Shown: piece after piece, positions 48,660 through 58,418 of the stretch
Layout of the letters: every line of letters starts with the position of its first letter
Position numbering within the stretch: the first letter of the stretch is position 1
Assembly: GCA_026168455.1 (NCBI GenBank)
Contig: CM047428.1
Coordinates: 2,856,887-2,920,886, forward strand
DNA length: 64,000 nt
DNA from: Theocolax elegans
Lineage: Eukaryota; Arthropoda; Insecta; Hymenoptera; Cerocephalidae
Direction of reading: 5' to 3'
Notes under the pieces: generated by a model
Told to the model about the DNA's origin: nothing
Databases searched by the model: none
What the model saw: the letters and a program-made list of their open reading frames with translations, nothing else
Position numbers and translations under genes: made by a program

Positions 48660-50590
48660 AGGGTTTCTTAATGTTGCACACATCATATTGACGACAGTAG
48701 TAAATTCTGCTGGTTTCAGCTTTGTAGAACATTTTTTGTTAACGTAATCTAAAAATGTATTAATGTTAGATACTAAACTTTAATGCTGTGTTTATTAATT
48801 GGTATAAAATTGTTTTCTTTACATTCTACTGCGTTCATAATGTCCTCCGGAATGGCCTCATTCTCACTTTATGAAAATTCGTCCAAATGTATAAAAGACA
48901 ATTATAATGAACTTGAAGATGAGAAGGGTTTCATACTGGAATGCGTTGCTTTATTAACTTTAAGCAGAGATTTTACGAGTTTGGATGAAAGATTTAAATA
49001 TTGATCACATATACTGCTAACAAGGCATGCAAATAATGCTCGCAACAGTATTATAGTATTAGCAAACTTCCAAGAAGGTGTCAATATTCGCAAGTATTTT
49101 ATTCCAATCACACTTTTTAAATTGCAATCTATTAAATAAATATCTTTAATTCTTATTCCCATACTTTTTCTACTTATACAATAGTTTAAAATTTTTATTT
49201 AAAAGTAATTACGTAACTTATAACTTATATGCACTTATAAAGTTTCTTAAGTGTGTTCCTTTTGACGAATAAAAAATTTGGAACAAAAGTTATCTTTAAT
49301 TCTTACTCCCTTCTTTTTTCTACTTACACAATAGCTTAATTTTTTTTATTAAGAATTAACTAAGTAAATATCCGATAAAAGAAATTTCTGCAATAGAAAG
49401 TATTGAAATCAAAACACCTTCCAAGAAGGTGTCAATATTCGCAAGTATTTTATTCCAATCACACTTTTTAAATTGCAATCTATTAAATAAATATCTTTTT
49501 TTTATTTAAAAGTAATTACGTAGCTTATAACTTATATGCACTTATAAAGTTTCATAAGTGTGTTCCTTTTGACGAATAAAAAATTTGGAACAAAAGGGTC
49601 AGTAATAAAAAACAACTAGAAATTAAAGACTCATCATTTTCTACCTATTGTTATTTTAATTGGACATTTTATATATTTTTCCATATATATTTTTCCATAA
49701 GTAGTTTTTGCAATAGAAAGTATTGAAATCAAAGCGGTATAATCGACAAGTATTTTTTACCATACCATAAATTTGTATTCAAAATCTGATAAATCCTAAA
49801 AGAGAAATAAATGAATAAATAATTTTTTTTCCGTTTTAAAGTCTTTAGTTTAAAAATACTTACACTTAAATTTAATATTGTATCATATTTTTCCAACTTC
49901 CATTCCATTAGTGCATTATCTTGTTCAATTATTTGAATAAATGTTTCTTTTAATGTTAAAGTTTTAAAACATTCGAAAAAAGATTCTAAATGCTGCTTCA
50001 TATTAGTATTGTCAATATCATCAAAGCTATTTAAGTCAAATTTTACTTTAATAGGATTTTCTTTTGTTAAGTCATAAAATACATAAACAATTATGTTAAA
50101 GTAGATATTAGTTTCAAAATCTTTGCATTTCAGAAACGTTATAAAAGAAAAGTATAAGAATAATGCACATCCACAGAACAATTACAAACATCTTCCAAAT
50201 AAGATTTCAAATCATCATATTGTTTTTTTTGTTTGTGATACGTGTCTAAGTGTAACTTAAGATTTCTTACAAATATTATTGGAGTATTTACAATATTATC
50301 CAAAAAGGTGTTTCTTTAACTACTTGATGCAAATCTATGGCCAATGGAATATCCAAAACTCCAAATGTTCCCTTATTATTTTCATTAAAAATTTGAACAG
50401 TATATGTTTTTATATGTTCGTCATCATCATATATTGCAAACTGAAAAATACATTCATCCTTATTAAACTTAATGCAATGAATTCCATTATTACGTTTCTT
50501 AACATCTGAGTTTTGTTCGCTAGTTTTTATTTGTTCCATTTGTTCATTGTAATTAAGTTCCATTTCATTAAATATTCTATCTCTCTTCGG
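48660..50590 (-). pseudogene. Unrecognised multi-exon gene or gene remnant on the minus strand
   Basis: Coding-like blocks in transcript order: 50590-50300 (includes CIFQFAIYDDDEHIKTYTVQ and FGVLDIPLAIDLHQVVKETP), 50305-50170 (includes FVRNLKLHLDTYHKQKKQYD), 50130-49875 (includes YVFYDLTKENPIKVKFDLNS, ending at a GTAAGT donor), repeated exons at 49800-49068, and a last exon 48751-48660 after a TTTTTAG acceptor (includes KCSTKLKPAEFTTVVNMMCA, then stop). The first three blocks need one-base shifts at a five-T run near 50300 and near 50125. I do not recognise the protein with confidence. The two-part layout vaguely recalls tandem RWD kinetochore proteins such as CENP-O/Mcm21; treat that as a guess to test. 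Confidence 0.4.
49068..49737. repeat. Direct tandem repeat of about 350 bp carrying an exon
   Basis: 49068-49418 and 49419-49737 both run from TTCCAAGAAGGTGTCAATAT to a GCAATAGAAAGTATTGAAAT block, nearly identical apart from internal deletions. On the minus strand each contains the same exon-like frame (KYLRILTPSW). A third, more diverged version of the exon follows at 49736-49800 and has a stop. Confidence 0.8.
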
Positions 50591-50827
50591 ACTTTTTCCT
50601 TTTTATCGTTTATTTACTCATCTTATTAGTGAGATGCTATTTTTCTTTACACAGAAATACTTGTTTTATCTGTAACACTTTTTGCACGCTGTAATGTACA
50701 CGCAGGTTGACGTTTGACTTGATTATCTCTCACTTCACTCTATCTCTCTTTCTCTCCCGTGTAAGTAAATGTGATCCCCTGCACCTATGTGTTACGTGAC
50801 ATTTTTGATGAAGATACGGGAATGTCA

Positions 50828-50870
<43 letters not shown>

Positions 50871-51389
50871 AAAGACCCCCCGATTAATTTTAGAATTTGA
50901 AAATTTAGCAGCACTTAATAAAAAAAATATAACCACAAAATATGACAACTGCAACTGCTGCAAGTAAACTGAGCGTAACAGTAGCGCCTTCGCGCTGAAT
51001 TTTTCAGAGTCTGACACGAGTTTTTACATGTGTACGCGCTCTGTCCCGGGCTGGAAACTAATTCTATAGACATATATATATAAAAAGGGAAGAGACAATA
51101 AAACACGGAAATAGCAAAAATCGAGTTAAAGGAAATCAACAAGCAATTTCTTTCACTTGATTTTTCTCTAGTATGTGTCGATGAATTTACACAAAATTTA
51201 ATGTTGAGTGAAGATAATTAAATAGGGAATGTGGGGTTTGATCGATTATACATATATTATTAATGTAATAATCAAAATAATGAATACAAAATCTGAGGGG
51301 TTAAATTAGCTGTCTATAATGACTCTCGCGCTATACTTGCGTCAGGCGCTATCGCGCCTTTTGATAAAATAAAAAAAGACAAGTCAAAG
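50591..51389. other. Non-coding DNA with (TA)n at 50829-50868
   Basis: An uninterrupted TA run and AT-rich surroundings. No supported gene. Confidence 0.5.
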
Positions 51390-51754
51390 ATGGTAATAGA
51401 TAAATTAAATAGTTCAGAAGAAATGGAAAATGCAGATTTGAATTCAGAAAATGAAAAAAGTACAGCTATTTATAAGAATTCTCCATTTTATAAGAAGTAT
51501 TATAACATTTTAAAAATAGTAGAGTTCAAGGTAAAAGATGAACAAGAATTAATAAATGAAGTGGTACAAGAAGAAGAAAAAGAAGAAATAGTAAAAGGAT
51601 TTAATAAAAGCAAAAGGAATACCCACAAAAGCGACTTTGTTATTAAAATTACAAATAAATATTATTGTCCAGAATTTATGCATCATTTATTAATTCAATG
51701 GATGCCATATGTTGTTTTTGGAAGTGCATTAGATTTGGATTCAATTGATCCATA

Positions 51755-51767
51755 TATTTCTAGAGTT
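51755..51767 (+). repeat. Left 13-bp target duplication of the hammerhead element
   Basis: TATTTCTAGAGTT, repeated at 53130-53142. Removing the insert and one copy restores an open frame across the junction. Confidence 0.9.
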
Positions 51768-51896
51768 TATGTGTAATGTATATAATATCGGTCTCTCCGA
51801 ACTAAATGCTTTATTTTAGAATAAAGCAGGCCTATCGTACTCTTTGTCTACTATGGTTGGTGAAATTCCCAGAGCACGGCCTTTTAAAATAATTAA

Positions 51897-51965
51897 AGGC
51901 GTTTCGTCCTCGATCTCCAGCTTGGACTCCTCAGTAAGGAACTGGCGATCTTACCTTAGACGCCT
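51897..51965 (-). ncRNA. Hammerhead ribozyme, type III, copy 1
   Basis: Minus-strand order: AGGCGT (helix III), C (cleavage base of a GUC triplet), TAAGG..CCTTA (helix I, 7 bp if a bulged U and two A-U pairs are added), CTGAGGA (core, CUGANGA), GTCC..GGAC (helix II), GAAA (core), CGCCT (helix III). Every conserved core base is present. Helix III is the open end, hence type III. Predicted cleavage lies between plus-strand positions 51959 and 51958. Loop I (GATCGCCAG) and loop II (CTGGAGATC) can form 8 of 9 pairs. Confidence 0.9.
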
Positions 51966-52291
51966 GTCGCAAGATGAACCGCGACGCCAGCAAGATATTC
52001 TGCGGCTATATATATAGAAAAGAGACGACAATCTCTCCAACGAGTGTAGAGAGATAGTCGTCTCCATCTGGTGGTGGGAAAAACCACCAGCCAGAGTGCG
52101 ACGTATGAGACCGAGTCGCAAGTTATTTGAGATAAAATGAATTTATCGTTCGGTGATATGTATATGTGTAATGTATATAATATCGGTCTCTCCGAACTAA
52201 ATGCTTTATTTTAGAATAAAGCAGGCCTATCGTACTCTTTGTCCATTATGGCTGGTGAAATTCCCAGAGCACGGCCTTTTAAAATAATTAA

Positions 52292-52360
52292 AGGCGTTTC
52301 GTCCTCGATCTCCAGCTTGGACTCCTCAGTAAGGAACTGGCGATCTTACCTTAGACGCCT
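52292..52360 (-). ncRNA. Hammerhead ribozyme, type III, copy 2
   Basis: Identical in core, helices and both loops to copy 1. Predicted cleavage between 52354 and 52353, 395 nt from that of copy 1, so self-cleavage would release a 395-nt monomer. Confidence 0.9.
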
Positions 52361-52687
52361 GTCGCAAGATGAACCGCGACGCCAGCAAGATATTCTGCGG
52401 CTATATATATAGAAAAGAGACGACAATCTCTCCAACGAGTGTAGAGAGATAGTCGTCTCCATCTGGTGGTGGGAAAAACCACCAGCCAGAGTGCGACGTA
52501 TGAGACCGAGTCGCAAGTTATTTGAGATAAAATGAATTTATCGTTCGGTGATATGTATATGTGTAATGTATATAATATCGGTCTCTCCGAACTAAATGCT
52601 TTATTTTAGAATAAAGCAGGCCTATCGTACTCTTTGTCCATTATGGCTGGTGGAATTTCCCAGAGCACGGCCTTTTAAAATAATTAA

Positions 52688-52756
52688 AGGCATTTCGTCC
52701 TCGATCTCCAGCTTGGACTCCTCAGTAAGGAACTGGCGATCTTACCTTAGACGCCT
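52688..52756 (-). ncRNA. Hammerhead ribozyme, type III, copy 3
   Basis: Same as copies 1 and 2 except for one substitution in helix III (ATGCCT instead of ACGCCT on the minus strand). This turns a G-C pair into G-U and keeps the helix. Predicted cleavage between 52750 and 52749, 396 nt from copy 2. Confidence 0.88.
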
Positions 52757-53083
52757 GTCGCAAGATGAACCGCGACGCCAGCAAGATATTCTGCGGCTAT
52801 ATATATAGAAAAGAGACGACAATCTCTCCAACGAGTGTAGAGAGATAGTCGTCTCCATCTGGTGGTGGGAAAAACCACCAGCCAGAGTGCGACGTATTAG
52901 ACCGAGTCGCAAGTTATTTGAAATAAAATGAATTTATCGTTCGGTGATATGTATATGTGTAATGTACATAATATCGGTCTCTCCGAACTAAATGCTTTAT
53001 TTTAGAATAAAGCAGGCCTATCGTACTCTTTGTCCACTATGGCTGGTGGAATTTCCCAGAGCACGGCCTTTTAAAATAATTAA

Positions 53084-53129
53084 AGGCGTTTCGTCCTCGA
53101 TCTCCAGCTTGGACTCCTCAGTAAGGAAG
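53084..53129 (-). ncRNA. Hammerhead ribozyme, truncated copy 4
   Basis: Contains the 3' strand of helix I (TTCCTTA), CTGAGGA, helix II, GAAA and the 3' strand of helix III. It lacks the GUC and the 5' strands of helices I and III because the element ends here. It cannot cleave in cis. Confidence 0.85.
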
Positions 53130-53142
53130 TATTTCTAGAGTT
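53130..53142 (+). repeat. Right 13-bp target duplication of the hammerhead element
   Basis: TATTTCTAGAGTT, identical to 51755-51767. Confidence 0.9.
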
Positions 53143-54465
53143 AGTAATGCTTTTGAAGAGAGTCAACGTAAAGTAAATAAAAAAATACTTTTCAAGAAAC
53201 AAGTAACGTATCGATAGCAGACCGAGTTCGTCAACTGCAAACCGCACAAGAACATACAATAGCAGGTATTGAATTAAAAGCCGTAAAAAGAATTTGAAAA
53301 AGGAAGAGAAACCAAAATATCCTGAGACAGCTTCAAACCCATTTGTTGAAGAGGAGTGGAGAAAGAAAACTGTAAAGCGAAAGCTAGGACACGTAGATAC
53401 TCCAAAAATACAACAGTTGTATCAACAGTTTAGCGAAAATAAAATAAATAGTAAACATAAAAAGAATCACGAAAAATTAGAAGAAGTAGTAACAGTTGAG
53501 TCTTCTATTGCAACATATCAAAATGCCGATAATTTTAAAGAGATGGACGAAATCGAAATAAAAGAGGTATCAAGTGCAATAGATAATAAAGACATGGCAG
53601 AGGAAAAATGCATAAAAAATGAATTAATTAACGCAACCGTAAAGATAAGGGAAAGTAAAAGTGTTAGTACTAAGTTTAATGGTGTTGTCAATAATGTTGA
53701 ATATTATATGTAAAGCAAGTCTCCTTATATCGCTGTTGCTTGGTATAGCACAAAACAATGTGTAACAGTCAATACCTTTGAAGTAAGGGCTAAAGAATTT
53801 GCATCATTGAATCCAAACAGATGGGTTGATGGAGTAATAATAGACGCATTTTGCGCATTACAAGTGACTGAATGGAAAGACGTTACATATGTACCAACAG
53901 ATGACAGTAAAATAATATTAAGGACATTGGAGATTATTAGTTGTAAATATTGATGAAAAAACATTACTTTTGCTAGATCCATATGAATGTAACATAGATA
54001 AAGATCGTGTTGTCCAAGCATGGCTGAAATTTACGCAGTTCTGTGCAGCAGATTCCGCATTTAATAAATTAAAAGAGGTTGAATGGGAAATTAAGGATAT
54101 GGTAGAAAAACCATATCAACCAGAAAACGATGGACACAGTTGCAGAGTGTACATAATGTATTACTTAGAATGCCTTGGTAAACAAGAACATTTTAATTTC
54201 AATTTCGAAGGGGCCGTATACAGATCACAAATTGCACACGATTTATTGTCAAGATCTGAAAATATGGAAGGCAGATGCTTACATTGTTTTGCAGAAGCTG
54301 ATACGTTTACCGTAAACTGTAGTAATTGTAAAAGAAAAAGTCATAATAGTTGTATTTATAAGTCGGAAATAAATACAGATTCTGATGATTCTGAATACAC
54401 AGAAAAAATTAAGAAACGTAACTAAAGAATTTTTATGTAGATTATGCAAGAAATGGCAACAGTAA

Positions 54466-54838
54466 ATCAACTAAACTTGTAGGCCATCAACCAAAGTATG
54501 CAAGAAATACCAACAGTATGCCTGCTGAAATTAAATGGTATAAAAAGAATTAAAAAGCTCCAGGAAAACTGTAAATATAATGAATAAAAGCTTTTAACAG
54601 TTAATTAAAAAGTTGAAAGGATGTAAAAATTAACAATTCTTTCACTTTATTAATCGACTGTTAAAACCCACTTTCATCACGATATAAATTAGTATGATAA
54701 ACAAGATAAACCCTTGAGCAATAGTTTTTAGAATACAATCAGAAAAAGTATATACAAAAAAAGCGTGCCCTAGAGAAAAAGCTAAATAGTTCGAACACAG
54801 ACAGTATTAAAGGGCAACCAAGAAAGATCATTAATGCA
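54466..54838. other. Non-coding DNA after the protease pseudogene
   Basis: Repeated TATGCAAGAAAT and CCAACAGTA-like words; no gene. Confidence 0.4.
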
Positions 54839-55760
54839 GTGTACAAATGTATACATAAAACAAGATAATAAAGAAGGATACAAATTTATAAAGTGTGATG
54901 TATGTAGTGTACAAATGTATATACTAAACAATATAAGAAAGAAAAATACAAATTTAAAAATTGTGACGTATGTAGTGTACAAATGTATACACTAAACAAA
55001 CTAACAAGGAGAGCGTCAGGCCTGCGGGAAACGGATCTTTACCAAACTGTAGGACATGATTTCTACTATAAAAATATGCAGAAAGCTGAAGTTCCGTATG
55101 CCAATGCCATGTTTTACGGACTTTATAAGCAAAAAACAAAAAATTTCGCAAGAAATAGTCTTGACTTTGGTCACTTATAACTCATAAACAAAAAGAGATA
55201 TGCATTCAAACTTAAGTCCAGAAGAAAGCTGAGATCAAATAGATTGGATTTAAAAAAAAAGAAGTTCAAATAGTTTAATTTGGTTGAAAGTTATGGAAGA
55301 AAGAAGAATAAGAAGATAATTTAGCTTGAAAATCAACAGATTTTTTAATTCAAAATATTCGTCAAAAAATCGTTAAATTTCTATTTCTTTCATAACTTTC
55401 AACCAAATTAAACTATTTGAACTTCTTTTTTTTTAAATCCAATCTATTTGATCTCAGCTTTCTTCTGGACTTAAGTTTGAATGCATATCTCTTTTTGTTT
55501 CTGAGTTATAAGCGACCAAAGTCAAGACTATTTCTTGCGAAATTTTTCGTTTTTTGCTTATAAAGTCCGTAAAACATGGCATTGGCATACGGAACTTCAG
55601 CTTTCTGCATATTTTTATAGTAGAAATCATGTCCTAGAGTTTGGTAAAGATCCGTTTCCCGCAGGCCTGACGCTCTCCTTGTAAGAAAAAAGGATACACA
55701 GTAGCAAAATGTAACGTACGTATAGTGTAAAAATGTATACACAAATAACAAAAACAAATA
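54839..55760. repeat. About 68-bp minisatellite split by a palindromic element
   Basis: Units starting GTGTACAAATGTATA occur at 54839, 54907, 54975 and (GTGTAAAAATGTATA) 55725. The third unit is interrupted after AAACAAACTAA and resumes with TAAGAAAAAAGG, matching the uninterrupted AACAATATAAGAAAGAAA of the second unit. Confidence 0.8.
55005..55681. mobile_element. 677-bp palindromic element with TAA target duplication
   Basis: The arm from 55005 (CAAGGAGAGCGTCAGGCCTG onwards) to about 55300 is almost perfectly complementary to about 55390-55681, with roughly 90 bp between. TAA stands on both sides (55002-55004 and 55682-55684), and a neighbouring minisatellite unit shows the unoccupied site. 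A 3-bp TWA duplication is typical of PIF/Harbinger transposition. The two frames found on opposite strands are the same arm read twice. Confidence 0.82.
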
Positions 55761-56268
55761 TAAAGTCCATCCCAGTAAAAATAGTTAATAACAGTTAGGG
55801 AATCAAAAAAGTTGAAGTAATTCCAGAAATAATTTTAAAAAAGTAAGTATAAAAAAGAAATGGATCAGATTGACAAAATATAAATTAATTAAGATAATGA
55901 AAAAATAAAAAAACAAGAAAAGGTAAGAAAAATAAACTATTCAATCCTTAACAATTATAAATAAATACATCGTAGTAAAAAATCCAGATACTAGAGAAAA
56001 CAATATGAATCAATCTAACTATGATACAACGCGAATTGAAAATTGTCATACCTTTGTTGAATACAATAGAGTAGTACTCGTCTTAAGCCAATACATTATA
56101 AATTATTTATTTGCACAGGCATTTACCAATTACAGTATACATATTAAATCTACCGAATACGACTGCAATACCATTTAATATGTACACTGCAAAATTTGAC
56201 AGGTTGGAACACGATCTCATTTTATTTGCAACCCCGAAACTTTGTCGAAAGCTATACAATTATTATAC
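55761..56268. other. AT-rich non-coding DNA
   Basis: Nothing recognised. Confidence 0.5.
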
Positions 56269-56720
56269 TAGGTAAATCATGTACAAAAACACAAACTTTT
56301 TGTTCCCTGAAAAACGTATAATATGCAGCGAAAACAGCAAAAATCGTTCTACATTTTTTTATAACATTTTTTAACATAGCAAAAAGTAATCGACGTGTTT
56401 CGGGCTAAGGAAATCATTTACAAACTAGTAGCAATTTTTTAATATCTTATGATTATGTAAATGCACCGAAAACGGCTGAAACGTTTATTTACAGGTCCAT
56501 TGCAAAAAAAGTGGTACGGTAGAAATCGTTCTTAATTCTTTTGTATCCTTCTATACCTTAGAAAAGTACAATTGATGCTAGGTAAATCATTTCTGAACCC
56601 GTACGAATTTTTCGTTCCTCGAAAATTTTCCAGTAGCTTCGAAAACGACGGAATGTTTATATATAGACCCACTGCAATAAAACGGTACGATAGAAATCGT
56701 TTAAATTTTTTTTAACCTTC
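56269..56720. repeat. Diverged tandem repeat, three units of 135-175 bp
   Basis: Units begin CTAGGTAAATCATGT (56269), GCTAAGGAAATCATTT (56404) and GCTAGGTAAATCATTT (56579). Each contains a GCxxCGAAAAC block and AGAAATCGTT-like sequence. Old and strongly diverged. Confidence 0.6.
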
Positions 56721-57028
56721 TCTACCTTAGTAATATCTTAATTAATACCTTAGTTAATACCTTAGTACGAGTTTTTTGTACCTCATAAATGCGATTATTG
56801 TGTGTTCATTGGGCCCTGGGACTATATTAAGCTGTATATTTCGATTTTTGGCCTACAACAGTTTGTATTTAGTGCAAAATTAGCTTTTTTTTTATTTATA
56901 AAAAAAAATTTTTTTTTTCGTTTTTCGTTCGTTACGAACGATGTGAACTTCAGTATTATTGCCCGATTGTACAGGAATATATTTTATAAGAAGTTGCCGA
57001 AAAGTAATAGTTTTCAATATGTGATAAT

Positions 57029-57060
57029 TAAGGGGATGGGATACTCAATATTTAACGATC
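57029..57060 (+). repeat. Isolated TTAA/GGGG MITE terminus
   Basis: TTAA, GGGGATGGGATACTCAATAT: the same terminus type as the MITE at 41737 and the end near 34740. No partner end found nearby. Confidence 0.4.
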
Positions 57061-57281
57061 GAGTGAATAGAGATAAAAAAATTATTCTGGTTAAGTAAAT
57101 AAAGGGCATTTGAAAGAAATGTGATTCTTTGATGTCTGCTTCGAATGTTACGAATCTTGTAAATTTCCTTCCAATGCCATGTCCTGACGTAACAATATTT
57201 TTGTCTGAAATTTCACGCAGTAATAGATAATAGTCAAAGGAACGGCAATCATGTCTTTATTTTACCCAATTTGTTTTATTT

Positions 57282-58406
57282 TGTGACAAGGTGATTTAAC
57301 ACCTGTCACAAAAAGGTAAAAAGAAACAATAAAAAGGCATTAGCGTAGCCTTCCCCCTTATCAAAACTACCTACCCGGATACCGTACACACACGCATACC
57401 TACTATAAACTACTCAGTACCCTAACTACCATGAAAAACTCCACATCCCATCCCCGGTTCCCAGCAATCCAGCACCAGGACAAGCCAACGAAGAAGTAGC
57501 GAGCTGAATGATCTGGATCAGGTGCCAAACCTCAGGAGTGACAGCAGGCATCCTTGAAAGTCCATCGCCCACTGGAACCTCGTGCAGAATCCCTGTGAAG
57601 ATAATAATAAATGAGACAAAGCACATTATTACGGAAAAGGATAACTAGGAAGGAGAAGATAGGACAGTAACATAGGAAGAAAGAATTGTGAACAGGACTT
57701 GAGAGCATTAACCTTCCCCACTATAAATTAACTAAACAAGTAATAATAAACTCCTACGGCTTAGCGACTTACCTGCAGATATTCCTCGGGAGCTCCAGGT
57801 CAATCCCACGGCAGGTCAGCGTCGGAGAAGATCCACTACGTCGGCAGTAGTCCGTTGAATCATCTTCTTGTCAGCTGGAAGAGGACGGCCGATCGCACGG
57901 ACGAACTCTCGCCTCGTACCGATAGCAGCGCAAGACGCATCGCGCACGGACGAGACGAGCCGAGTGCCGACGGAGAACAGAGCTCCGTGAACTACGGTCG
58001 AGTGTGTGTGGTCACGGCGTAAAAACCTAAGAGATACTTGCGGATATCGGCATTTTTATTGAAAATCCTTGGGTGTGAGCAGAGCGTGGCAAGCGATAAG
58101 AACGTTATCAATCGGCTGCAGTTTCGAAAGGTGAGTGCGTATGGTGCACCCGCGTGTGTGTGCGCGTATTACTCCCCGCCATCTTAACGTTGACTCTCTC
58201 CCGCGTTTCCCCTCTTTCCCCTACACTACGCTAAGCGATTGCGTTAGAGATCAATTATTGCTAAACTAACAATCGACTGGTGCCCGAATTCGATTGTAAT
58301 TCAATTGTTGTTTTTGTTTTTTTAATAAATCCTTTAGTTACCTTTATAAGCTCCCCGCGTATTTATTTGATTAGTCCTGCACCCTGATCCCCAGTGCGGC
58401 GTGACA
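57282..58406 (-). mobile_element. Putative 3' LTR of the Gypsy element
   Basis: On the minus strand this segment starts TGTCACGCCGCACTGGGG and ends CACCTTGTCACA, i.e. TG..CA. It lies directly after the last ORF of the element, is 1125 bp long, and differs from its surroundings by higher GC and CpG. The 5' LTR, primer-binding site and target duplication lie outside the window, so the boundaries cannot be proved. The expected polypurine tract just inside the LTR is not obvious; a purine-rich tract occurs instead at about 58190-58225. Confidence 0.45.
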
Positions 58407-58418
58407 AATAAACTAATT

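Larger units (their letters stand above)
51768..53129 (-). mobile_element. Retrozyme-like tandem element, 3.5 units of 395 bp, with hammerhead ribozymes
   Basis: Units recur every 395-396 bp (TGTGTAATGTA at about 51770, 52165, 52561 and 52957) with few substitutions. The array is flanked by a perfect 13-bp target duplication and interrupts a reading frame, so it moved as a block. No ORF is shared by all units: the 70-codon frame in one unit is not conserved. Each minus-strand unit has a hammerhead ribozyme and several hairpins: GCTTTATT/AATAAAGC, CTGGTGGT/ACCACCAG, a 16-bp arm pair GAGACGAC..GTCGTCTC, and TGCGAC/GTCGCA. The minus-strand 5' end falls inside the ribozyme's helix I. This layout matches retrozymes, non-autonomous elements copied through self-cleaved, circularised RNA; which reverse transcriptase mobilised it is unknown. 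Confidence 0.85.
51390..54465 (+). pseudogene. Transposon-derived Ulp1/C48-like cysteine protease with PHD-like finger, broken
   Basis: The coding region starts at 51390 (ATG), runs to IDPYISRV at 51767, is interrupted by the 395-bp-repeat element and resumes in frame at 53143 (SNAFEESQRKVNKK). Further blocks: acidic/basic linker 53294-53713; RWVDGVIIDAFCALQVTEWK, the N-terminal part of a C48 fold; HWRLLVVNIDEKT with the catalytic-type His near 53934; QPENDGHSCRVYIMYYLECL with the candidate active-site Cys; then a C-x2-C..C-x2-C..H-x2-C..C-x2-C pattern (54273-54455) like a PHD finger. One-base shifts occur near 53212, 53290, 53930 and 54420. The usual Gly after the active Cys is Arg. C48 proteases removing SUMO-like modifiers are common passengers in DNA transposons. 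The NKYYCPEFMHHLLIQWMPY and IDPYISRVSNAFEE blocks resemble the C-terminal part of a transposase, but I cannot name the superfamily. Confidence 0.65.

Noticed and set aside
51880..51925. Alternative hammerhead fold using the GGCCGTG stretch as cleavage site
   Set aside because: It would place G at the cleavage position and give no helix I. The GUC with AGGCGT helix III on the other side fits every rule.
52596..52808. 70-codon frame in the third 395-bp unit
   Set aside because: Not open in the other units and antisense to the ribozyme; an accidental frame.
58271..58290. TGGTGCCCGAATTCG as a primer-binding site for a plus-strand retroelement
   Set aside because: All recognisable retroelement genes here are on the minus strand and no plus-strand LTR or gag is seen. 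The resemblance to a tRNA primer site is probably accidental.
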